This document shows positions 52,517-61,178 of a stretch of 64,000 nucleotides of DNA, piece after piece (position 1 is the stretch's first letter; each line of letters starts with the position of its first letter). Source of the DNA: Streptomyces sp. ISL-96 (GTDB lineage: Bacteria > Actinomycetota > Actinomycetes > Streptomycetales > Streptomycetaceae). The DNA is taken from positions 1 through 64,000 of the forward strand of contig NZ_JAGGPA010000034.1 of NCBI RefSeq assembly GCF_018614035.1, read 5' to 3'. A program made the position numbers and the translations under genes. Below the pieces are notes generated by a model that worked only from the letters and a program-made list of their open reading frames with translations, searched no databases and was not told the origin of the DNA.

Positions 52517-53100
52517 TGATTGTGGGTGGGGCGCTGGTGGGTCGCCGGCGCCGGTCGGTGTGGTCGCGGGTGTGGGGGCTGGGGAGCTGGCGGACCGTAC
52601 GCGGGGAGCCGCTGTGGCGGCCTGCGCCGGTGACCGGGTGACCCCGGTGACCCGGTCCGGGTGACCCGGCGATCAGAGGGAACACGCGGCGATCAGCGAA
52701 CCGCTCAAGCGTGACCGTGGTGTCTGACGGTGCCGTCGGCTGTGGGTTTTGCGCCGGGTGGCTCGGCGGCGCCGGTCGCTGCGGCCGGGGAGCCCAGGGA
52801 CCGTACGCGGGAAGCCGCTGTGGCGGCCTGCGCCGGTGACCGGGTGACCCCGGTGACCCGGTCCGGGTGACCCGGCGATCAGAGGGAACACGCGGCGATC
52901 ACAGCGAACCGCTCAAGCTCGATCGTGGTGTCTGACGATGCCGTCGGCTGTGAGTTGGTGCCGGTAGTTCGCCGGTGCCCGTCGCTGTGGTCGCGGGTGG
53001 CCGGGGAGCTGGTGGAGCGTACGGCGGGGAGCCGCTGTGGTGGTCCCACGGTGGTGACGCGGTGATCAGTGGGGACACGCGGTCGGCGGTGATCCATGCG
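52517..53100. repeat. Three-unit tandem repeat of about 206-217 bp in a 680-bp gene-free region
   Basis: The 88 bases at 52608-52695 recur without a mismatch at 52814-52901, a period of 206 bp. A diverged third unit carries the same GCCGCTGTGG block at 53031, 217 bp on. Each unit includes GCCGTCGGCTGTG-like, GCCGCTGTGG and GATCAG-GGGAACACGCGG-like segments, and units 1 and 2 contain closely spaced GGTGACC motifs (about 52629-52668) that can fold back on themselves. Minus-strand open frames here repeat with the DNA and lack coding signs. The stretch 52511-53188 between thiQ and the response regulator has no gene. Confidence 0.85.
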
Positions 53101-53188
53101 GGGGCTTCGGGGCGTCGGGCCGGTAGGCGGGGCGGCTCCGCCGTCAGGTGAGCGGGGGCGTTCTGGGGGCTGGTGGCGGGTGGTCCGG

Positions 53189-53851
53189 TCAGGCTTGCCG
53201 GCCCGGCCGGACCATGCCGAGTTCGTACGCCAGGATCACCGCCTGCGCCCTGTCCCTGAGGCTCATCTTCGTGAAGAGGCGGTTGATGTGGGTCTTCACG
53301 GTGTGGTCGCTGATCGTCAGCCGGCGAGCGATGTCGGCGTTCGACAGGCCCTGTGCGATCAGCACCAGCACCTCTGCCTCGCGGGCGGTCAGTTCGCCGA
53401 CCGTGCGTACCGGCTGCGGGGCGGTCCTCGCGCTGATGAACTGCCCGATCAGCCGCTTCGTGATCTCGGGCGAGAGCAGCGCGTTTCCGGCGGCCACCAC
53501 CCTGACCGCGTGCAGGAGTTCGGGGAACGTCGCGTCCTTGAGGAGGAAGCCTCCGGCACCGGCGGCCAGTGCCTCGTACACGTACTCGTCGAGGCCGAAG
53601 GTCGTCAGCATCAGGACCTTCGTCGCGCCGTCCGAGGCGGCCAGGATCTCGCGGGCGGCCTCGATGCCGTTCTTGTGCGGCATGCGGATGTCGAGCAGGG
53701 CCAGGTCGGGGCGGGTCTCGGCGGCGACCCGGACCGCCTCCGCGCCGTCCTCGGCCTCGCCGACCACCGCGATGTCGTCCTGGGTGCCGAGCAGGCTCAC
53801 GAAGCCGGTCCGTACGACCGCCTGATCGTCGGCCACTATCGCCCTGATCAC
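53189..53851 (-). CDS. NarL/FixJ-family response regulator
   Basis: The product has 220 residues. The receiver domain has Asp8/Asp9, the phosphorylation site Asp54 (LALLDIRMPHKNG) and the LKDAT segment with the conserved Lys. The C-terminal LuxR-type helix-turn-helix (about 150-210) reads LTAREAEVLVLIAQGLSNADIA. The GTG at 53851 overlaps the kinase stop as GTGA; GTG 53854 is an alternative. Targets are unknown. It pairs with the histidine kinase just upstream. Confidence 0.93.
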   Translation of the reverse strand: MIRAIVADDQAVVRTGFVSLLGTQDDIAVVGEAEDGAEAVRVAAETRPDLALLDIRMPHKNGIEAAREILAASDGATKVLMLTTFGLDEYVYEALAAGAGGFLLKDATFPELLHAVRVVAAGNALLSPEITKRLIGQFISARTAPQPVRTVGELTAREAEVLVLIAQGLSNADIARRLTISDHTVKTHINRLFTKMSLRDRAQAVILAYELGMVRPGRQA

Positions 53852-55026
53852 CACGGAAGCTCCCCCTCCACCAGAAATCCGCCGTCCGGGCCCCGGCCCG
53901 CACTCAGCCTGCCGCCGACCAGCTCCGCCCTCTCGCGCATTCCGGTCAGGCCGTGGCCGGTCGTGCCGGTGGGGCCCGGTCCGTTGTCGCGTATGCGCAG
54001 CGTCAGCCGGTCGGAGCCGTAATCGATCTCCACCACCGTACGGGCGCCGGGCGCGTGCTTGCGCGCGTTGGTCAGCGCCTCCTGGACGATGCGGTACGCC
54101 GACAGCTCCCACGCGGCGGGCAGCGCGAGCCGCTCGCCGGTGACCTTGAGCTCCGCCTCGCCGCCCACCGCCCGGTGCTGGTCGAGCAGTTCGGCGAGGT
54201 GGTCGAGGGTCGGCTGCGGGGCGGTGAGGGCCGTGGCGTCCACCTGCGGGGTGCGCAGTACGCCGAGGAGGCGGCGCAGCTCGGCCATCGAGGAGCGGGC
54301 GGTGGACGCGATCTGCTGGAAGCCCTCGCGGGCGGCGGGAGTCAGGCCCGGCGTGGTGTACGTCGCGCTCTCCGCCTGCACCGCGATCATCGACACCGAG
54401 TGGGAGACGATGTCGTGCAACTCGCGGGCGATCGCGGCCCGTTCGGCCTCGGCGGCCTGCTGTCGCTCCATCGCGATCAACTGGGCCTGTGCCAGCGCGC
54501 GTTGCTGCCGGGTCTCCTCCCGGGCGCGTACCGCGTCACCCATCGACACGGCTCCGAGGAGCACCACCGACAGCACGAACGCCTCGGCGAAGAGCCCCAG
54601 CGAACCGGGGCCGCCGAGGGCGGGCACCGGCAGTCCGTCCTGCCGTGACCAGCCGGCGATGTGCGCCAGATTCACCGCGAGGGAGCCGAGCGTGCCGCCC
54701 GCGAGCAGGATCGCCGGGTGGTGGACGCGGTGGCGGCCCAGCGTGTAGAAGCCGACGAGTCCGCTGATGATGGTGCAGATGTAGAGGCTGCTGCCCGCGG
54801 CGAAACTGACCAGGCCCGCGGCGACCGTGAGTACGGCGACGGGCGGGCAGGAGCGCCGCCACATCAGCGAGGCGGCGGAGAGCAGTACGCCGATCGCGAT
54901 CGTCACGGAGCCGGGATAGGCGAACAGTTCGGCGACGGCGAAGGCCGTCAGTGCGCCGCCGGTGATCCACGGGTAGGAGGGGGCGGCGATCCAGGCGAGA
55001 AAGCGCTGCCGAGGGGACGAACTCAT
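53848..55026 (-). CDS. NarL-type sensor histidine kinase
   Basis: The product has 392 residues. The N-terminal half has several membrane helices (about 18-165), then a HisKA_3 dimerisation region with phospho-acceptor His204 (RELHDIVSHSVSMI) and a HATPase_c domain with the N-box EALTNARKHAPG, RDNGPGP and GHGLTGMRER. There is almost no extracytoplasmic loop, so it probably senses a membrane or lipid-phase signal. ATG 55026 is chosen; the frame is open further upstream. It is translationally coupled to the response regulator gene. Confidence 0.92.
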   Translation of the reverse strand: MSSSPRQRFLAWIAAPSYPWITGGALTAFAVAELFAYPGSVTIAIGVLLSAASLMWRRSCPPVAVLTVAAGLVSFAAGSSLYICTIISGLVGFYTLGRHRVHHPAILLAGGTLGSLAVNLAHIAGWSRQDGLPVPALGGPGSLGLFAEAFVLSVVLLGAVSMGDAVRAREETRQQRALAQAQLIAMERQQAAEAERAAIARELHDIVSHSVSMIAVQAESATYTTPGLTPAAREGFQQIASTARSSMAELRRLLGVLRTPQVDATALTAPQPTLDHLAELLDQHRAVGGEAELKVTGERLALPAAWELSAYRIVQEALTNARKHAPGARTVVEIDYGSDRLTLRIRDNGPGPTGTTGHGLTGMRERAELVGGRLSAGRGPDGGFLVEGELPW

Positions 55027-55168
55027 GCCCCCATTCTTCGGACAGGGCCGGCGGTGTGCGTCACCGCAGGGGTTGAGCCGGCCGCCGGATGTCATGCCAC
55101 GGGTGGAGAGCGAGGATCGGATTCTCGTTTGACGCGGTGGGTACGGGCGATTTCTAGCGTTGCGCGGT

Positions 55169-56434
55169 ATGAGTGATCTCCGCGTTCCGGTGTACATACC
55201 GTCCGTCGGGCGTGAGCGGTACGGGTGGGCCGCCTGCGCGGCCGCCGCGCTCGCGCTCGCCGCCCTTTCGGATCTCGCGCCCCACCGGTTGTGGGGTGTG
55301 ATCGCGGCCGTCGGCTATGGGCTCGCCGCGGTCACCGCCTCACGGGCCCTCGCCGTGGCCGGTGCGGTGCTGCTGCCGCTCGGCGTCCTCGTCTCCGCCG
55401 GGCTCGCACAGCTCGAAGTCGCCGTCGTGGAGCGTTCGGGGCAGCTGCTGGCGGCGACCGGCAGCCCGTACCTCTCAGCGCCCACCGCCGTCGCCGACTT
55501 CAACCCGTATCTGCCGGGCATGGCGCTCTTCGGACTGCTCCCCGGTGACAGCCGGTGGTGGATGGGCGCGGTGTTCGTCGGCGCGCTGGTCGCCGTGGGG
55601 GGCGCGGGGCGGAGCCGGGGGACGGTATGGCTGATCGCGTGCCCGGTCGTCGCCCTGCCCCTGTGCGTGGGCGGCACCGACCTGCCTGTCGTCGGGCTGA
55701 TGTGTCTCGGGCTGTGGTTGGCGGGGCGGGGCCGGTCCTGGCAGGCGGGGCTGGTCCTCGGCGCGGTCGCCGCGCTCAAGTGGACGGCCTGGCCCGCGCT
55801 GCCGGTCGTCGTCGCTCTTCTCGCCGTACGGCACGGAGCGCGGCCGGCGGCGCGTTTCGCCGCCGTGGCTCTGGGAACCGCGTCGGTCGCCGTCACGCCT
55901 TTCGTCCTCGCGGACCCCGCCGGTTTCCACGCGAACGTCGTCGCCTTCCCGCTCGGCCTCGGTACGACGGCCTCGCCCGCGGCCAGCCCGCTGCCCGGCC
56001 ACCTCCTCGCCGCCTACGTGCCGGGCGGCGCGGTGATCGCCCTGTCACTGCTCGCGGTGAGCGCCCTGCTGCTGGCGGCGTCGCTGTTCGTACGGCCGCC
56101 GCTCACCGTCCTCGCCGCCGCGGACCGCCTCGCGCTCGGCCTCGGGCTTGCCATGTCCCTGATGCCGGCCACCCGCTTCGGCTACCTCGTCTACCCGCTG
56201 GTGCTCTGGGCGCTGCCCCGGTGCGTCCCGCCTGCGAGCGGCCGGCCGGGCTACTTGGCCGACAGGCGGGCGAGCGCCGCCGGGGCCTCTTCGACGGTGT
56301 CGACCAGGGCGATGCGGGACTCCATCGGGCGGTCCTTGGCGAGGGACTGGAGGAGGGGCCAGGTGGGGAGCTTCTCGGTCCAGTGGGCACGGTTGACCAG
56401 GACCATGGGGGTCGGCTCGCCGCGCGACTCGTAG
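55169..56434 (+). CDS. GT87-like polytopic membrane glycosyltransferase family protein
   Basis: This 421-residue protein has about ten hydrophobic helices. The FNPYLPGMALFGLLPGDSRWW loop and WQAGLVLGAVAALKWTAWPALP segment resemble DUF2029/GT87 polyprenyl-phosphate mannosyltransferases of actinobacteria. ATG 55169 lies 8 nt after TAGCGT, a possible -10, so the mRNA may be leaderless. The last 60 or so residues, after WALPRCVPPASGRPG, are read antisense to the end of the LOG-family gene, an overlap of 184 bp, and look like a run-through tail. Confidence 0.7.
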   Translation: MSDLRVPVYIPSVGRERYGWAACAAAALALAALSDLAPHRLWGVIAAVGYGLAAVTASRALAVAGAVLLPLGVLVSAGLAQLEVAVVERSGQLLAATGSPYLSAPTAVADFNPYLPGMALFGLLPGDSRWWMGAVFVGALVAVGGAGRSRGTVWLIACPVVALPLCVGGTDLPVVGLMCLGLWLAGRGRSWQAGLVLGAVAALKWTAWPALPVVVALLAVRHGARPAARFAAVALGTASVAVTPFVLADPAGFHANVVAFPLGLGTTASPAASPLPGHLLAAYVPGGAVIALSLLAVSALLLAASLFVRPPLTVLAAADRLALGLGLAMSLMPATRFGYLVYPLVLWALPRCVPPASGRPGYLADRRASAAGASSTVSTRAMRDSIGRSLARDWRRGQVGSFSVQWARLTRTMGVGSPRDS

Positions 56435-57384
56435 TAGTTGGGCGTCGCGTTGTCGAAGATTTCCTGAACCGTGCCGGCCGCGCCGGGCAGGAATACGACG
56501 CCGGCGTTGCAGCGTGCGAGGAGGCCGTCCTCGCGGGTGGCGTTGGCGAAATACTTGGCGATGTGGCCGGCGAACGCGTTCGGGGGCTCGTGGCCGTAGA
56601 ACCAGGTGGGGAGGCCGATGGAGTCGCCGCCGGACGGCCACCGGTCGCGTACGTCGAAGGTGGCGCGGGCCCAGTCCGTGATGGAGGGGGTGAACGACGG
56701 GACCTTGGCGAGGAGTTCCAGGGCCTCGTCGAGTACGGCGTCGTTCTGGAAGGGTGCCATGTACGCGCCGAGGTTCGCGGCCTCCATCGCGCCGGGGCCG
56801 CCGCCGGTGGCGACGGCCAGGCCGCTGCGGGCGAGCGTACGGCCGAGGCGGGCCGCGCCGGCGTAGGCGCTGGTGCCGCGGGCCATGGCGTGGCCGCCCA
56901 TGACGCCGACCACGCGGGCGCCGGCGAGGTGTTCGTCGAGGGCGTCGGACACGGCGTCGTCGTGGATGGAGCGGAGCATCGAGGCGAATATGTCGCCGTC
57001 GGCCTTGGTGCGCTGGAACCAGGCGTAGGCGAGGGCGTCGGGCGTGGCGTCGTACCCCTGGTCCAGGTGCTGGAAGAGGGAGTCGGGGGTGTAGAGGAGC
57101 CCCCGGTACGGGTCGAAGGGCAGGTCGGGGACGGGCGGGAAGACGAGCGCGCCGTCCGCGCGGACCTTGGCGAGGGCGTCGGGGTGCATGGGGCAGCCGA
57201 GGAATACGGCGCCGGCGGTGGCGACGGCGAGGAGCTCGGGCGTACGGGCCGTCAGGTCGACGGCCTGGACGCGGTAGCCGTCGAGGGAGCCGCGACGCCC
57301 GACGGCTTCGTCGAACTCGGCGAGGGTTTCGATCTCGCGGTCGTGGGCGGGGTCCTTGGCGTCGTGGTCCGTGAGTTGAGGCAC
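56251..57384 (-). CDS. LOG-family Rossmann-fold protein (lysine decarboxylase-like)
   Basis: The product has 377 residues. The C-terminal part has the nucleotide-binding pattern of the LOG family: VVGVMGGHAMARG, VATGGGPGAMEAANLG and the VVFLPGAAGTVQEIFD motif (usual PGGxGTxxE with Ala in place of the second Gly). LOG proteins cleave nucleoside monophosphates; this longer form with about 130 extra N-terminal residues is a subgroup of unproven activity. GTG 57384 lies 7 nt after TAGCAT on the minus strand (57392-57397), so the mRNA is probably leaderless. An in-frame ATG at 57626 would add about 81 residues but looks non-coding. Confidence 0.82.
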   Translation of the reverse strand: MPQLTDHDAKDPAHDREIETLAEFDEAVGRRGSLDGYRVQAVDLTARTPELLAVATAGAVFLGCPMHPDALAKVRADGALVFPPVPDLPFDPYRGLLYTPDSLFQHLDQGYDATPDALAYAWFQRTKADGDIFASMLRSIHDDAVSDALDEHLAGARVVGVMGGHAMARGTSAYAGAARLGRTLARSGLAVATGGGPGAMEAANLGAYMAPFQNDAVLDEALELLAKVPSFTPSITDWARATFDVRDRWPSGGDSIGLPTWFYGHEPPNAFAGHIAKYFANATREDGLLARCNAGVVFLPGAAGTVQEIFDNATPNYYESRGEPTPMVLVNRAHWTEKLPTWPLLQSLAKDRPMESRIALVDTVEEAPAALARLSAK

Positions 57385-57665
57385 GGGGAAGATGCTAGGG
57401 GGTTGGTGGCGCGGTGCGGTGCGGTGCCCCGGTTGGTTGGCAGGGGGCCGTGGCGTAGGAGTGCGCGGGGGGACAGTGGCTTCGGGGTCGGTGCCGCGCT
57501 GCGGCGTCTCCTCGGGTGCCGAACGTTCGGGTACTCGGTTTTCTTCGGGGTGGTTGCGTTCGACACCCTGCGGGGAGCGCCCCAGCACGTCCCCTCCTGG
57601 CACCTCGGTCCGCGAAACGGGGCCATCCATGGGCATGGCGCGCCCTACCACCGGGACTTGTCCGG

Positions 57666-58841
57666 TCAGGTGGTCAGGGGGAAGGCCGCCAGGGCTGCCA
57701 GGGCGATGGTTACCGGGGTGAAGACCGTGAGGACGGCCGCCGCGCGCAGGGCCGCTGCCGTACGGAGGGTCTGCGCCGGGGTGCCCAGGCCGGCCAGCGC
57801 TTCGGTCGTCGCGGCGCGGGACTGTTTCGCCTCCAGGGTCGCCGTGAGGAGCGTGGCGACCGTGCAGCCCATCACCAACGCCGCGCCCAGGCCGGTCAGC
57901 GGGCCGAAGGGGGGCGGGGTGAGGGCGGAGGCGGGGGAGGCGCCGGCCCCGTGCAGGGTCGCCGCCGCGATCGCCGCCGATGCCACCGCGCAGACCACGC
58001 CCAGCGGTCGGCCGATGCGGCGGGCTTCGGCCATCAGGACCCGGCCCGCCAGCAGCCGGACCGCGCCGGGGCGTACGGACTGCAGAACGCGTCCCGAGAG
58101 GTACGTCAGGCCCGGGCCCGCCATGGCCAGCCCGAGCGCGGTGAGCGCCCAGCCGGCCAGGACGCCGGCCGGCACGACGTCCAGCCGGCCCGGCAGCGAG
58201 AGGGTGGCCCCATCCGTACCGCGACTCGCGTACGTCTCGACCGCGAGGCCCGCCGCTACCAGGGCCACGCCCCAGGGCAGGCCGGTGGGGACAAGGGGGC
58301 CGGAGGGCTGCTCGTCCGGGTGCTTCGGGGTGCGCGGGCGCAGCGCCAGAGCGCCGGCGGCCGCCGCCGTGACCGGCACCACGCTCAGCAGGGTGAGCAC
58401 GGCGGCCAGCGGCAACGGCTGCCCCGCGGCCAGCAGCTCCGCCTGCGCACCGTCGAACGGCAGGCCGGAGAGGTCGCCCCGCAGGTGCAGGAAGAAGAGG
58501 AGGGCGAGCGCGCTGCCCAGAGTGCACGAGAGCGCCGTGGACACGGCCGCGAGCGCTGCCAGGCGGACCGGGCCCAGGCCGATCGCGGAGAGCCCCGCAC
58601 GCCGGGGCTTCGTACTCGGGTCGGTACGGGCCACCGCCACCGCGAAGTAGACCGTGGCCGCCAGCGGCGGCAGGCACCAGAGCAGGCGCCGCACCGAAGC
58701 CGTCGACTGCTCGGGGTGGCCCATCGCGTAACCCAGGGTGCACAGCAGCAGGAAACCTACGCCGCCCGACGCCGCCGCGACCAGCAGACGGCGCAGCAGG
58801 ACCAGCGGGTGGGTGCCGCGGGCTAGACGGAGAGCGAGCAC
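57666..58841 (-). CDS. ABC transporter permease (FtsX/MacB-like)
   Basis: This 391-residue protein has about eight to ten hydrophobic helices (e.g. LLRRLLVAAASGGVGFLLLC, then a last block LTVFTPVTIALAALAAFPL). It starts with GTG 58841, which overlaps the end of the ATPase gene by 19 bp, so the two are translated together. I cannot see a classical extracellular MacPB domain. It probably forms an exporter with the ATPase; the substrate is unknown. Confidence 0.75.
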   Translation of the reverse strand: MLALRLARGTHPLVLLRRLLVAAASGGVGFLLLCTLGYAMGHPEQSTASVRRLLWCLPPLAATVYFAVAVARTDPSTKPRRAGLSAIGLGPVRLAALAAVSTALSCTLGSALALLFFLHLRGDLSGLPFDGAQAELLAAGQPLPLAAVLTLLSVVPVTAAAAGALALRPRTPKHPDEQPSGPLVPTGLPWGVALVAAGLAVETYASRGTDGATLSLPGRLDVVPAGVLAGWALTALGLAMAGPGLTYLSGRVLQSVRPGAVRLLAGRVLMAEARRIGRPLGVVCAVASAAIAAATLHGAGASPASALTPPPFGPLTGLGAALVMGCTVATLLTATLEAKQSRAATTEALAGLGTPAQTLRTAAALRAAAVLTVFTPVTIALAALAAFPLTT

Positions 58842-59560
58842 GCGGCCCGGCCTTCCGCACCGTCGGTGCCGTCCATCTGCGCCGGATTGACGCGGCGCCC
58901 GTCGAGCAGCGACACCGTACGGTCCGCGAGTGCCGCCACCTCCGCGTCGTGCGTCGCGAGGAGGACCGTGATGTCGTGCGAGCGGGCCGCGGTGGTGAGC
59001 GTACGCAGGACCTGGGCGCGGTCGGTGCGGTGCAGCGAAGCCGTCGGTTCGTCCGCGAACAGCACCGAGGGCGTGCCGGCCAGGGCTCGCGCGACGGCGA
59101 CCCGCTGGCGCTGCGGCTGAAGGAGCGCGGCCGGGCGCTTGCGCGCGACCATGCCGATGTCGAGCCGCTCCAGCCACTCCATGGCGGCCTTCTTCGCGGC
59201 GCGGTGGGAGGCGCCGTGCAGGAGGAGCGGGAGGGCCGCGTTCTCCCAGGCGTTCAGTTCCGGTACGAGCCCCGGTTCGGGGCCGATCCAGCCGAAGCGG
59301 TCGCGGCGCAGGCGCTCGCGCAGCGGCGGGCTCATCGTGTGCACGGGCGCGCTGTTGAACCACACCTCGCCCTGCTGCGGGACCAGCTGCCCGGAGAGGC
59401 ACATCAGGAGGGTTGTCTTACCGCTGCCGCGCGGACCGCTGACGGCCAGGATCTCGCCTTCGCGCACTCCCAGCGAGACGCCGGTGAGGGCGGGGGAGCC
59501 GCCGTGGGAGTAGTGCAGGGAGCGTGCCCACAGCACATCGTTGTCGGGCGGGGCCACCAT
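58823..59560 (-). CDS. ABC transporter ATP-binding protein with degenerate signature motif
   Basis: The product has 245 residues. Walker A is VSGPRGSGKTTLL, Walker B is SVLFADEPTASL and the H-loop is LLATHDAE, as in LolD/MacB-type exporters. The expected LSGGQ signature is replaced by ALLQPQRQRVAVARAL, so the Ser-Gly-Gly part is missing while the following helix is intact. This may weaken ATP hydrolysis or reflect an altered mechanism. ATG 59560 with GAGG 8 nt upstream is preferred to GTG 59569. It is co-expressed with the permease gene downstream. Confidence 0.88.
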   Translation of the reverse strand: MVAPPDNDVLWARSLHYSHGGSPALTGVSLGVREGEILAVSGPRGSGKTTLLMCLSGQLVPQQGEVWFNSAPVHTMSPPLRERLRRDRFGWIGPEPGLVPELNAWENAALPLLLHGASHRAAKKAAMEWLERLDIGMVARKRPAALLQPQRQRVAVARALAGTPSVLFADEPTASLHRTDRAQVLRTLTTAARSHDITVLLATHDAEVAALADRTVSLLDGRRVNPAQMDGTDGAEGRAACSLSV

Positions 59561-59699
59561 GGCGTACACCTCACGTCGTCTTGAGTGTCACAGCACGTCT
59601 GAGTGTCAGCTGATATCCCGTCCCCCGTATGGGGGAACGAAGACGGGGCCGATCGGTCACTGCACCGTAAGGACGCGAGGGGTGGTGGCGTGGCAAGCG

Positions 59700-59749
59700 C
59701 GCGGCCCGGAGGCGTCCGTTCTCACTCGAACGGTCGCATCCGGGCCGCG
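59700..59749. terminator. Long hairpin after the aminotransferase gene
   Basis: Eleven-nt outer arms (CGCGGCCCGGA and TCCGGGCCGCG) enclose a further imperfect inner stem (CCGTT/AACGG). The hairpin lies 50 bp beyond the aminotransferase stop and before the ABC genes on the same strand. Confidence 0.65.
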
Positions 59750-59798
59750 ACTGGGTCATACGATCAGAGCAAGCGGCAGGCCCGCTCCGGCTCTGGGA

Positions 59799-61178
59799 TC
59801 AGAGCTTGGTCCAGGCCTCCGTGAGCACCTGGCGCAGGATCCCCTCGATCTCGTCGAAGGTCTCCTGGGTGGAGATCAGCGGCGGCGCGAGCTGGACGAC
59901 CGGGTCGCCACGGTCGTCGGCGCGGCAGTACAGACCGTTCTCGAAGAGGGCCTTGGAGAGGAAGCCGTAGAGCACGCGCTCCGTCTCCTCGTCCGTGAAG
60001 GTCTCCTTCGTGGCCTTGTCCTTCACCAGCTCGATGCCGTAGAAGAAGCCGTTGCCGCGTACGTCGCCGACGATCGGCAGGTCGAGCAGCTTCTTCAGCG
60101 TCGAGTGGAACGCGTCCTCGTTGTCCAGGACGTGCTGGTTGAGACCCTCGCGCTCGAAGATGTCGAGGTTCGTGCAGCCGACCGCCGCGGAGACGGGGTG
60201 GCCACCGAAGGTGTAGCCGTGCAGGAAGGTGTTGTCACCCTTGTAGAACGGCTCGGCCAGACGGTCCGAGATGATGCACGCGCCGATCGGGGAGTAGCCC
60301 GACGTCATGCCCTTGGCGCAGGTGATCATGTCCGGTACGTAGTCGAACTTGTCGCACGCGAACATCGTGCCGAGGCGGCCGAAGGCACAGATGACCTCGT
60401 CCGACACGAGCAGGACGTTGTACTTGTCGCAGATCTCGCGGACCCGCTGGAAGTACCCGGGCGGCGGCGGGAAGCAGCCACCGGCGTTCTGCACCGGCTC
60501 CAGGAAGACGGCGGCGACGGTCTCCGGGCCCTCGAACAGGATCTCCTGCTCGATCTGGTCGGCGCACCAGCGGCCGTAGGCCTCCGGGTCGTCGCCGTGG
60601 ATCGTGGCGCGGTAGATGTTGGTGTTCGGGACCTTGTGCGCACCCGGAACGAGCGGCTCGAAGGGGGCCTTCAGGGCCGGCAGGCCGGTGATCGACAGGG
60701 CGCCCTGCGGGGTGCCGTGGTAGGCGACCGCGCGGGAGATGACCTTGTACTTGGTCGGCTCGCCGGTGAGCTTGAAGTACTGCTTGGCGAGCTTCCAGGC
60801 GGTCTCGACGGCCTCGCCACCACCGGTGGTGAAGAAGACCTTGTTGAGGTCGCCGGGGGCGTAGTTGGCGAGGCGCTCGGCCAGCTCTACGGCCTTGGGG
60901 TGGGCGTACGACCAGATCGGGAAGAAGGCGAGTTCCTGAGCCTGCTTGTACGCGGTCTCGGCGAGCTCGTGACGGCCGTGGCCGGCGTTCACCACGAACA
61001 GGCCGGAGAGGCCGTCGAGGTACTTCTTGCCCTTGTCGTCGTAGATGTAGGTGCCCTCACCACGCACGATGGTGGGCACGGGTGCGTTCTCGTAGGACGA
61101 CATGCGGGTGAAATGCATCCACAGGTGGTCGTACGCGGTCTTGGAGAGGTCCTGGCTCACGACTATCGGGTTCCCCAC
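59799..61178 (-). CDS. Class III PLP-dependent aminotransferase (putrescine/omega-amino acid type)
   Basis: This 459-residue fold-type I enzyme has the PLP Lys289 in ITCAKGMTSGYSPIGA, the VSDEVICAFGRLG Asp that binds the pyridine nitrogen, and TTGGGEAVETAWKLA for phosphate binding. It resembles aminotransferases acting on putrescine, pyruvate/omega-amino acids or GABA. The neighbouring aldehyde dehydrogenase and polyamine-binding protein favour putrescine transamination to 4-aminobutyraldehyde. GTG 61178 overlaps the Lrp gene's end by 16 bp; GTG 61160 is an alternative. Confidence 0.88.
   Translation of the reverse strand: MGNPIVVSQDLSKTAYDHLWMHFTRMSSYENAPVPTIVRGEGTYIYDDKGKKYLDGLSGLFVVNAGHGRHELAETAYKQAQELAFFPIWSYAHPKAVELAERLANYAPGDLNKVFFTTGGGEAVETAWKLAKQYFKLTGEPTKYKVISRAVAYHGTPQGALSITGLPALKAPFEPLVPGAHKVPNTNIYRATIHGDDPEAYGRWCADQIEQEILFEGPETVAAVFLEPVQNAGGCFPPPPGYFQRVREICDKYNVLLVSDEVICAFGRLGTMFACDKFDYVPDMITCAKGMTSGYSPIGACIISDRLAEPFYKGDNTFLHGYTFGGHPVSAAVGCTNLDIFEREGLNQHVLDNEDAFHSTLKKLLDLPIVGDVRGNGFFYGIELVKDKATKETFTDEETERVLYGFLSKALFENGLYCRADDRGDPVVQLAPPLISTQETFDEIEGILRQVLTEAWTKL

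Noticed and set aside
52302..53097. Three small minus-strand ORFs sharing MFPLIAGSPGPGHRGHPV-like or IAACSL ends
   Set aside because: They arise from the DNA tandem repeat itself; the frames have no ribosome-binding sites and the first overlaps thiQ.
57385..57665. N-terminal extension of the LOG-family protein from ATG 57626
   Set aside because: The residues are Pro/Arg/Glu-rich without conservation-like pattern, and a TANNNT -10 element just before GTG 57384 supports the shorter form.
57666..59402. A 578-codon frame extending the ABC permease upstream
   Set aside because: The extra part is an alternate frame of the ATPase gene; GTG 58841 gives a normal permease N-terminus and coupled overlap.
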